Of a DNA stretch of 5,491 nt, positions 1-5,007 are shown piece after piece (position 1 is the stretch's first letter; each line of letters starts with the position of its first letter). The position numbers and the translations under genes were made by a program. The stretch covers positions 9,912-15,402 of the forward strand of contig JAHZEF010000011.1 of assembly GCA_019422005.1 (NCBI GenBank). Direction: 5' to 3'. Below the pieces are notes generated by a model. It saw only the letters and a list, made by a program, of their open reading frames with translations, made no database searches and was not told the DNA's origin. This DNA is from Clostridiales bacterium (GTDB lineage Bacteria; Bacillota; Clostridia; Oscillospirales; Oscillospiraceae).

Positions 1-1
1 G

Positions 2-379
2 CTGGAGTACTACATGCAGTATGCCGGCTTTGACATCGATCTGGAAAAGGATATCACTTCTCTGACATACGGGCAAATGAAAATTTTGGAGATCGTACGG
101 TCTCTGCTGACCCACCCCAAGGTTATGCTGGTGGATGAACCGGCAGCAGGCCTCATCAGCAAGGAACAAAACGATGCCATGAAGCTGCTCAGCATTGCAG
201 CCAAGGAAAAAAATATCGCGGTACTGCTGATTGAACACTCCATGGATCTGGTGATGTCTTCCTGCGAACAAATCGTAGTCCTGAACTTTGGCGAAGTCAT
301 CGCCCAGGGGACACCTGAAGAAATTTCTTCCAACGAAGATGTGATTGCAGCTTATCTGGGGAGGGATATCGATGCTTGA
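2..379 (+). CDS. livG: LivG-type ABC transporter ATPase, C-terminal part (5' cut by window)
   Basis: This is the C-terminal 125 residues of an ABC ATPase of the branched-chain amino acid (Liv/HAAT) importer group, one of two cytoplasmic subunits that power the permease pair. In the visible part (first full codon at base 2) the signature is LTYGQ at residues 21-25. The Walker B stretch VMLVDEP spans 41-47 with catalytic Glu46, and the switch His is H79 in LLIEH. The tyrosine form of the signature, DEPAAGL, and the ending GTPEEI...VIAAYLG are typical of LivG. The Walker A motif lies outside the window. A small oddity is ISKEQ after AAGL, where LivG proteins usually have NP. The gene overlaps the next ATPase by 8 bases. 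The family assignment is firm. The substrate is not, because Liv-type systems also carry amides, urea and organic acids. Confidence 0.93.
   Translation: MEYYMQYAGFDIDLEKDITSLTYGQMKILEIVRSLLTHPKVMLVDEPAAGLISKEQNDAMKLLSIAAKEKNIAVLLIEHSMDLVMSSCEQIVVLNFGEVIAQGTPEEISSNEDVIAAYLGRDIDA
358..365 (+). promoter_or_regulatory. Ribosome binding site fixing the livF start at 372
   Basis: GGGGAGGG ends 6 bases before ATG 372. An in-frame ATG at 345 would add nine residues with no homology value, lies upstream of this site and has no comparable site of its own. The start at 372 is therefore preferred, and translation is probably coupled to the end of the upstream ATPase. Confidence 0.85.
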
Positions 380-1109
380 AATCAAAGGGTTACACGCCAG
401 CTATGGTACCATTGAGGCATTGAAGGGCATTGATATCAACGTCGAGGCAGGTAAAATCACCTGCCTGGTAGGCAATAACGGCGCCGGCAAAACAACTCTC
501 CTGAAAGCCATTTCCGGCGTCGTAAAGCGTTCAGGCTCCGTTCAGCTCGATGGGAAGGAAATGATCACCAGGAAACCCCGTGAATTGGCAAAATACGGGA
601 TCGCACATGTTCCTGAAGGACGGTTGGTATTTCCAGGCCTGACAGTCGAACAGAATCTGGAGACTGGCACCATCAATTGGCACGGCTTTTTCGGGCGGAA
701 ACCCTATAACAAGGAACTGGACGAGGTCTATGAGCTCTTTCCCAGACTGCGCGAGCGAAGAAAGCAGTATGCCTGGAGCCTCTCCGGCGGGGAACAGCAG
801 ATGTTAGCCGTCGGACGAGCCCTTATGGCGCGGCCGAGGGTCCTGATGCTCGACGAGCCCTCCATGGGCCTTGCGCCGCTGCTGGTGGCCGAAGTCTTTA
901 AAAAAATCATTCAAATCAACCGGGAACAAAATATGACGGTACTTTTAGTGGAGCAGAATGCCAGATCCGCTATGAAGATTTCGGATTACTGTTATGTGAT
1001 GGATAACGGGCGGATCCTGATGTCCGGTGCGGCCAGGGACTTGATCAGCGATGAACGTGTGATTCGTGCATATTTTGGCGGTTTTGACAGGAAGGATCGA
1101 CGCATGTGA
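372..1109 (+). CDS. livF: LivF-type ABC transporter ATPase
   Basis: This complete 245-residue ABC ATPase is the second nucleotide-binding subunit of the same Liv/HAAT importer and acts at the cytoplasmic face of the membrane. Walker A is GNNGAGKT at residues 34-41, the signature is LSGGEQQ at 137-143, and Walker B is LMLDE at 158-162 followed by PSMGLAP. The switch position carries Gln195 in LLVEQNA instead of His, which is usual for LivF and not a defect. The C-terminal helix ending AYFGG also fits, and the length is close to other LivF proteins. The ATG at 372 has a strong ribosome site and overlaps the livG stop. The stop overlaps the GTG of the next gene by 4 bases, so the transporter and the two dehydrogenases are one transcription unit. 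This suggests, without proving, that the cargo is the dehydrogenase substrate. Confidence 0.95.
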   Translation: MLEIKGLHASYGTIEALKGIDINVEAGKITCLVGNNGAGKTTLLKAISGVVKRSGSVQLDGKEMITRKPRELAKYGIAHVPEGRLVFPGLTVEQNLETGTINWHGFFGRKPYNKELDEVYELFPRLRERRKQYAWSLSGGEQQMLAVGRALMARPRVLMLDEPSMGLAPLLVAEVFKKIIQINREQNMTVLLVEQNARSAMKISDYCYVMDNGRILMSGAARDLISDERVIRAYFGGFDRKDRRM

Positions 1110-1885
1110 AAAATCTGACAGGAAAAATTGCGATTGTGACCGGCGGGGCGCGTGGTTTGGGCAAAGCTATGGCGAAGCGCCTATTGCAGGAAGGCGTTCA
1201 TGTGGTAATCGCAGACTGCATGGCCGACCAACTCCATCAGACAGCAGCAGAATTCTGCGCCGAAGGGTATCCGGCCGAAGCGTACGTCGTAAACCTGCTG
1301 TACACAGATCAAATTGAACAGATGATTGAGGACGTGGTTAAAAAGCACAAGCGCCTGGATATCCTGGTCAATAACGCAGGTATTCAGATCCGGAAAAAGG
1401 CCGTCGACTTTACGGAGGACGACTGGGATAAGCTGATGGGTGTAAATCTGAAAGCCTGCTATTTCACCAGCTGTGCCGCCGCCAGGCACATGATCCCCCA
1501 GGGAAGCGGCTCCATCGTGTGTATTTCATCGGAAAATTCTGTGCGGTACACTTCCAAAAGGACGCTTTACGCCATATCCAAGGGTGCGGTAAATGCGCTG
1601 GTGGGTGCCCTGGGCGTTGAATGGGCCAGATACGGCATCCGCATCAATGCAGTGGCGCCCGGTTTCATCAATACCGAGATGCACCGCACCGCTGTCCTGG
1701 AAGGTGTTTTGGACGACGATGAACTGCTCAGCGTCCTGCCCAACAAGCGGCTTCTGTCAGATGACGAAATCGCCGGGGTGGTTTGTTACCTGGCATCTGA
1801 AGATGCCAGCGGCATCGTTGGCCAGGTGCTGTTTGTGGACGGCGGATGCAATAAGAACTGTTTGCCGGAGAAGAAAGAATTATGA
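1106..1885 (+). CDS. Short-chain dehydrogenase/reductase, gluconate 5-dehydrogenase/KduD-like
   Basis: This classical SDR of 259 residues is a cytoplasmic NAD(P)-dependent oxidoreductase. The coenzyme motif TGGARGLG is at residues 12-19, and Asp37 at the end of the second strand favours NAD(H). NNAG is at 89-92. The catalytic tetrad is Asn114, Ser142, Tyr155 and Lys159 (YAISK), and the APG motif is at 184-186. The start is GTG at 1106, with AGGAAGGA at 1089-1096 nine bases upstream. The next in-frame Met would remove the coenzyme motif. The NNAGIQ region, the catalytic segment and the LFVDGG ending recall gluconate 5-dehydrogenase (IdnO) and KduD, by memory of the family rather than alignment. 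The next gene encodes a zinc sugar dehydrogenase, so interconversion of a keto sugar acid or polyol is plausible. The substrate cannot be fixed from sequence alone. It overlaps both neighbours by 4 bases. Confidence 0.92.
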   Translation: MKNLTGKIAIVTGGARGLGKAMAKRLLQEGVHVVIADCMADQLHQTAAEFCAEGYPAEAYVVNLLYTDQIEQMIEDVVKKHKRLDILVNNAGIQIRKKAVDFTEDDWDKLMGVNLKACYFTSCAAARHMIPQGSGSIVCISSENSVRYTSKRTLYAISKGAVNALVGALGVEWARYGIRINAVAPGFINTEMHRTAVLEGVLDDDELLSVLPNKRLLSDDEIAGVVCYLASEDASGIVGQVLFVDGGCNKNCLPEKKEL

Positions 1886-2895
1886 AAGCTGTTGTGATGC
1901 ATGCGCCTTTTGATGTTCGCATTGAGGATGTACCAACACCAGAACCCGGTGATGGGGAAGCCCTCGTACGGATTCTGAAGGTAGGAATCTGTGGCGGCGA
2001 TCTTCACTACTACGACGGGACCTCTCCCTATGCTGTTTTTCCCAGCATCCATGGCCATGAAATGGTTGGAGTTGTAGAGGCTCTGAATGGGGAAAGCCAG
2101 TTGGACATCGGTGACTTGGTCACCGGAGAGATTTTGCTGCCCTGCGGAACCTGTTTTGCCTGCCGCCACGGAAAGCCCAACTGCTGTGCCAATCTGCGGG
2201 TTATAGGGGCCAACGCAACGGGCGCCTACGCCGAATATGCGGTGTATCCCATCCGGAATCTCCATCCTGTTCCCCAGGGTCTCAGCCCTGACGACGCGGT
2301 TCTGGTTGAACCGTATTCCATCGGATACCACGTCTCCCATCGCGCGCCGGTTCCGCCGGGCGAGACAGCGCTGGTAATCGGGTGCGGAACCATCGGATTG
2401 ACCATCATTGATGTGCTGAGTTCCATGCAGGTCCGCGTAATCGCCTGCGACTTATCCGAGAGAAGACTGGATGCGGCCCGCAGATTTGGCGCTGCTGCGT
2501 GTATCTGCAGCACATCGGAGGATGCCGTGTCCCGAGTTCATGCCCTGACGGCCGGCGAGGGCGCTGCGCTGGTCTGTGAAGCTACCGGAAACAATGCCGT
2601 TATGTCCCAGACCCCCTCCTTCGCAGCGGCAGGCGCTTCGATCGTTTTAGCCGGAATTACCGGCGATACTGTCTTGCTGGACGGTCTGGCCGTAACGAAA
2701 AAGGAGCTGTCCATCTTCGGTTCACGCAATGCAGCCGGCGAATTCGGGCATGTACTGAAACTCATGCAGCATGGAATGCTGCACCAAAGGGCGCTGATTA
2801 CAAAAAGGTTCCCCCTGGAGGAAGCTGCGCAGGCGTTTGCCTATCTGCATCAAAACCAGACGAGGGAATTGAAGACCGTTCTGGAACTGAATTGA
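1882..2895 (+). CDS. Zinc-dependent medium-chain alcohol/polyol dehydrogenase
   Basis: This 337-residue MDR enzyme belongs to the sorbitol/L-idonate/threonine dehydrogenase group and is expected to oxidise a secondary alcohol of a polyol or sugar acid with NAD+. The GroES-like domain carries the catalytic zinc set Cys37, His59, Glu60 (GHE) and Glu143 (LVEP). The structural zinc cysteines are 88, 91, 94 and 102. The Rossmann motif GCGTIG is at 167-172, and Asp190 ends the second strand, pointing to NAD. An oddity is CGGD at 37-40, where the family usually has CGSD or CGTD; the Ser/Thr normally serves proton relay. Translation starts at ATG 1882, overlapping the SDR stop (ATGA), with GGAG at 1867-1870. 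It is the last gene of the operon, and a terminator begins 69 bases after its stop. The pair with the SDR recalls IdnD-IdnO. The exact substrate is unknown. Confidence 0.92.
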   Translation: MKAVVMHAPFDVRIEDVPTPEPGDGEALVRILKVGICGGDLHYYDGTSPYAVFPSIHGHEMVGVVEALNGESQLDIGDLVTGEILLPCGTCFACRHGKPNCCANLRVIGANATGAYAEYAVYPIRNLHPVPQGLSPDDAVLVEPYSIGYHVSHRAPVPPGETALVIGCGTIGLTIIDVLSSMQVRVIACDLSERRLDAARRFGAAACICSTSEDAVSRVHALTAGEGAALVCEATGNNAVMSQTPSFAAAGASIVLAGITGDTVLLDGLAVTKKELSIFGSRNAAGEFGHVLKLMQHGMLHQRALITKRFPLEEAAQAFAYLHQNQTRELKTVLELN

Positions 2896-2964
2896 CCCCG
2901 GCTGTACATGCCGGATTGCTGTGAGGATAATCGGTACGACTGTATACAAATAAAACAGCCTTCG

Positions 2965-2999
2965 CGGCTTGCTGTTCGGCAGAACAGCAAGCCGTTTTT
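2965..2999 (+). terminator. Rho-independent terminator of the liv-dehydrogenase operon
   Basis: A perfect 13-bp stem (2965-2977 with 2982-2994), a 4-base GGCA loop and five T residues follow the zinc dehydrogenase gene. Read on the minus strand, the same stem is followed after about nine bases by TTTTATTT, so it may also act as a weak backup for the converging operon. Confidence 0.93.
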
Positions 3000-3035
3000 A
3001 ATAGATCGCACACCTTCCAGCCAAGCTCGGGGCGC

Positions 3036-3064
3036 AAAAGACACCCCCGCTGGCGGGGGTGTCT
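3036..3064 (-). terminator. Rho-independent terminator of the pdxA-aldolase operon
   Basis: A 12-bp inverted repeat (3039-3050 with 3053-3064) forms a very GC-rich stem; the innermost pair probably opens to give a 4-base loop. On the minus strand it is followed by TTTT (3036-3039; the first T also closes the stem). The plus side has no T run, so it serves minus-strand transcripts. It lies 75 bases after the aldolase stop but only 13 bases after the stop of the out-of-frame tail at 3078. Confidence 0.88.
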
Positions 3065-3077
3065 CAGGGAGGAAGAA

Positions 3078-3182
3078 TCATTGCACCATGCCGGAAAATC
3101 TGCCGGCAAGTTCTGCATAGCGGCGGAAGCGCCCGCAATTTACTTGGTATTCCTCAGGAGAAATGCTGTCCGGGCCGTATCC
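3078..3182 (-). other. Out-of-frame C-terminal coding remnant of the aldolase
   Basis: In the minus-strand frame offset by -1 from the aldolase there is an open stretch of 34 codons between a TGA at 3183-3185 and a TGA at 3078-3080. It reads like a real protein end, with SISPEEYQ, then CGRFRRYAELAGRFSG and a final MVQ. The part beyond the aldolase stop encodes 20 residues with sensible codon use. Joining it to the aldolase by one frame change anywhere between 3182 and 3140 gives a protein of 212 residues, close to the usual 210-220 of class II aldolases. Its stop lies 13 bases before the terminator, a natural distance. I infer a one-base loss (or a sequencing error) in the present gene. Programmed frameshifting is possible, but I see no slippery heptamer. 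Confidence 0.55.
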
Positions 3183-3715
3183 TCAGCCAGGTCAGTCACA
3201 AAGAAGCTGTGCAGCAAATCTTTTCCAAAGGCCACGGTGCCGTGCCGTGCAATGGTGAAAACAGAAATGTCGGGATGCCGATCCAGAACAGCTTCGACAC
3301 TGGAGAACAGCTCGCTGCTCGCGGTAGGAGCAAACGGAATCATGGGCACTTCCCCCAGCTTTGCCTCAAAGGTAGCTGTAAGAGCCGGTACTGTCTCATT
3401 GAGTAGGGACAGCGCCACCACATGTGTCGGATGCAGATGTACCACGCAGGCAGCTTCCGGACGCTTCTGATAGACCAGAAGGTGCAGGCCTGTTTCCTTG
3501 GAGGGCCTGGCCGTACCGCGGATGAGGTTTCCCTCCAGATCGCATACCACAATATCTTCAGGAGTCAGATCCCCCAGACAGGTGTTGGTAGCCGTTACAT
3601 AAACCTTGTCTTCAAACCGCATGCTGACATTGCCGCTGGTGCCGGGGACCAGCATCCGGTCAAATGACATACGGGAGTACGAAATGATTTCTTCAATTAC
3701 CTGTTTTTCTGTCAT
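3140..3715 (-). CDS. Class II aldolase/decarboxylase-like protein (AraD/FucA/OtnC family), probably frameshifted near its end
   Basis: This 191-residue cytoplasmic enzyme of the metal-dependent class II aldolase family cleaves or decarboxylates phosphorylated sugars or sugar acids. The phosphate/substrate motif GTSGNVS is at 25-31. The catalytic acid is Glu74 in PSKE, and the zinc ligands are His93 and His95 (HLHP) and His158 (RHGT); the set matches FucA. ATG 3715 is chosen because an SD site precedes it and all homology begins there. A longer frame to 3892 only overlaps pdxA. The gene starts 7 bases after the pdxA stop, so the two are co-transcribed. Next to PdxA, the closest functional idea is an OtnC-like 3-oxo-tetronate 4-phosphate decarboxylase, with a fuculose- or ribulose-phosphate type aldolase as the alternative. 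The protein is about 20 residues short, and a matching tail exists in another frame. The catalytic residues are intact, so partial function is possible. Confidence 0.88.
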   Translation of the reverse strand: MTEKQVIEEIISYSRMSFDRMLVPGTSGNVSMRFEDKVYVTATNTCLGDLTPEDIVVCDLEGNLIRGTARPSKETGLHLLVYQKRPEAACVVHLHPTHVVALSLLNETVPALTATFEAKLGEVPMIPFAPTASSELFSSVEAVLDRHPDISVFTIARHGTVAFGKDLLHSFFVTDLAEDTARTAFLLRNTK

Positions 3716-3722
3716 AGCCGAT

Positions 3723-3730
3723 TCACCTCT
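3723..3730 (-). promoter_or_regulatory. Ribosome binding site fixing the aldolase start at 3715
   Basis: On the minus strand AGAGGTGA precedes ATG 3715 by 7 bases. Its last three bases are the pdxA stop codon, so the terminating ribosome sits on the next gene's initiation site. This supports the short start and translational coupling. Confidence 0.85.
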
Positions 3731-4724
3731 CGTATCTTTTCGCAGCCAATTCAGCAGCTGTTTTGATCGCTTCACAGAGATTGTTTTCAGACGCAATGTT
3801 CTTCCCGGCAATATCAAATGCCGTGCCATGGCCAGTAGAAGTGCGGATAATGGGCACGCCGGCAAGCAGAGTGACAACATTTCCAAAACCAAGCAGTTTA
3901 ATGGCCATATTGGACTGATCGTGGTACAGGGAAATCACCAGGTCATACAGCCCTTCCTTTGCCTTTACATAAATGGTGTCTGCCGGGATCGGGCCGACCA
4001 CATTGATCCCTTCCGCCTGAGCCGCTTTTACGGCCGGCTCGATGGCGTCAATCTCCTGCCTGCCAAAAAGCCCGCCTTCCCCGCAGTGAGGATTGAGTGC
4101 AGAAACGGCAATGGTCGGGTTTTTGATGCTGAACAGCTTCATGCCTTCATTGGCCAGATGGATCTTTTTCAGAATCCCCTCGTATGTCACCTTTTTGCAG
4201 GCATCCTCCAACGACATATGGGTTGTATACATCAGGGTCCGTATCGTTCCAAGCAGTTGGAACATTCCATAGTTTTCTGATTTGGTCTGCTCTCCGATGA
4301 TTTGGGTCTGCCCCTCGTAGGGATAGCCAGCCATCCGCATGGCCGCTTTATTCAGAGGGGCGGAAACCATTGCATCCACAATACCCTCCATCGCCATTTG
4401 ACAGGCAATTTGGGTATATTTTACTGCAGCCATACCGCACATGGCTGAAAGTTCGCCAAAACGAAGCTTGTTCAGATCGATGTCATCAAAATGCAAGACG
4501 TCGATGATACCGCATGTATATGTTCCTGCATTGACATCCTCAATCCGATTGACTGTGAGACCCAGGCCATACAATTGAATCACATTTTCAAGAACTTTTG
4601 CATCTCCGATCACAACCGGCCGGCATATCTCATATAAATCCGGATGCTGCAGAGATTTACAGGTGATTTCAGGTCCGATACCGGCTGCATCGCCCATGGT
4701 GATTGCCACAACTGGCCCTTTCAT
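3723..4724 (-). CDS. pdxA: PdxA-family 4-phospho-hydroxyacid dehydrogenase, probably catabolic PdxA2 type
   Basis: This 333-residue PdxA-family enzyme is an NAD-dependent, divalent-metal oxidative decarboxylase of 4-phosphorylated hydroxy acids. GDAAGIGPEI is near the N-terminus, SAPLNKAA is at 121-128, and the three metal-binding His are His169 (TTHMSL), His213 (NPHCGEGG) and His268 (YHDQ). HGTAFDIAG is near the end, and the length is normal. Two substrate-region motifs deviate: GQTQ at 138-141 where biosynthetic PdxA has GHTE, and TGHGT near 297-301 where Asp usually precedes His. With an aldolase-family partner and a DeoR regulator, and no vitamin B6 gene in view, I infer a PdxA2-like role on 4-phospho-D-threonate or -erythronate, yielding dihydroxyacetone phosphate. 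Canonical 4-hydroxythreonine-4-phosphate dehydrogenase is the alternative. ATG 4724 has AGGGGGT about seven bases upstream. It is the first gene of its operon, behind a strong promoter. Confidence 0.92.
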   Translation of the reverse strand: MKGPVVAITMGDAAGIGPEITCKSLQHPDLYEICRPVVIGDAKVLENVIQLYGLGLTVNRIEDVNAGTYTCGIIDVLHFDDIDLNKLRFGELSAMCGMAAVKYTQIACQMAMEGIVDAMVSAPLNKAAMRMAGYPYEGQTQIIGEQTKSENYGMFQLLGTIRTLMYTTHMSLEDACKKVTYEGILKKIHLANEGMKLFSIKNPTIAVSALNPHCGEGGLFGRQEIDAIEPAVKAAQAEGINVVGPIPADTIYVKAKEGLYDLVISLYHDQSNMAIKLLGFGNVVTLLAGVPIIRTSTGHGTAFDIAGKNIASENNLCEAIKTAAELAAKRYER

Positions 4725-4768
4725 ACGCAGAACCCCCTATCATTTTTTCGCCGCTGTATAGTGGCTTC

Positions 4769-4797
4769 ATCATATCATATTGAAAATATTCTGTCAA
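4769..4797 (-). promoter_or_regulatory. Sigma-A type promoter of the pdxA-aldolase operon
   Basis: The minus strand has a perfect -35 TTGACA (4792-4797), a 17-base spacer and -10 TATGAT (4769-4774). Transcription would begin near 4762, giving a leader of about 38 bases before ATG 4724. A second TATGAT at 4774-4779 has only a 12-base spacer and is unlikely to be used. Confidence 0.85.
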
Positions 4798-4803
4798 TAT
4801 TTT
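4783..4803. promoter_or_regulatory. Candidate operator palindrome overlapping the pdxA -35 box
   Basis: AAAATATT (4783-4790) and AATATTTT (4796-4803) form a perfect 8-bp inverted repeat with a 5-base spacer. It covers the spacer and -35 of the pdxA promoter. A third copy, AATATTTT at 4809-4816, again follows after 5 bases. TGAAAATATT at 4781-4790 also pairs with AATATTTTCA at 4809-4818 over 10 bp. A repressor bound here would block RNA polymerase. The adjacent DeoR-family gene is the obvious candidate, by inference. Such boxes can arise by chance in AT-rich DNA. Confidence 0.5.
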
Positions 4804-4813
4804 AAAATAATAT

Positions 4814-4856
4814 TTTCATTTTAAGCAAACAATTAAATTATTAATTTCATTTTAAG
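4814..4856. repeat. 12-base direct repeat, spaced 31 bases, in the divergent regulatory gap
   Basis: TTTCATTTTAAG occurs exactly at 4814-4825 and 4845-4856, with starts 31 bases apart, close to three helical turns. The first copy overlaps the third AATATTTT box. ATTTTAAG alone recurs at 4971-4978. The copies may be regulator half-sites on one face of the DNA. Confidence 0.5.
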
Positions 4857-4906
4857 TGGAATATTTCTTTAATTTGAAAATTCAGGGGCTTTTTTCGATA
4901 TAATCC

Positions 4907-4934
4907 TTGTTTTATTTCAATGATGTGATATAAT
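4907..4934 (+). promoter_or_regulatory. Candidate extended -10 promoter for the DeoR-family regulator
   Basis: TGATATAAT at 4926-4934 is a perfect extended -10 element (TGnTATAAT). A weak -35, TTGTTT (4907-4912), lies 16 bases upstream. Transcription would start near 4941, about 67 bases before ATG 5008. A second possible promoter is TTGAAA (4874-4879) with TATAAT (4899-4904), but its 19-base spacer is long. Both -10 boxes lie in the same GATATAAT octamer, 30 bases apart. Confidence 0.6.
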
Positions 4935-4991
4935 AATTCCATCCCATTTCGGAACAATTTACAGCATTGTATTTTAAGATAACCATCACAT

Positions 4992-5000
4992 GGAGGAGGA
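4992..5000 (+). promoter_or_regulatory. Ribosome binding site of the DeoR-family regulator
   Basis: GGAGGAGGA ends 7 bases before ATG 5008. The next in-frame ATG (5023) has no such site, so 5008 is the start. Confidence 0.88.
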
Positions 5001-5007
5001 ACACAGT

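Noticed and set aside
1786..2340. Minus-strand open frame opposite the SDR and MDR genes
   Set aside because: A shadow of the real genes: low-complexity composition, no start site signals and no family motifs.
2898..2914. Small inverted repeat CCGGC/GCCGG just after the zinc dehydrogenase stop
   Set aside because: Five pairs with a 7-base loop and no T run; too weak to call a terminator when a strong one follows.
2954..2976. Alternative hairpin AACAGC (2954-2959) with GCTGTT (2971-2976) that could compete with the plus-strand terminator
   Set aside because: Only six pairs against the 13-bp perfect stem, and no leader peptide or ligand-binding structure precedes it, so attenuation is not supported.
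3716..3892. N-terminal extension of the aldolase frame to an ATG at 3892
   Set aside because: The extra 59 residues overlap the end of pdxA in another frame, show no family motifs, and the SD site lies at the inner ATG 3715.
3606..4280. Long plus-strand open frame opposite pdxA and the aldolase
   Set aside because: It has no recognisable domain and no ribosome site, and lies antisense to two genes with full catalytic motifs.
4954..4970. ACAAT/ATTGT inverted repeat near the regulator transcription start
   Set aside because: Only five bases per arm in AT-rich DNA, which is expected by chance.
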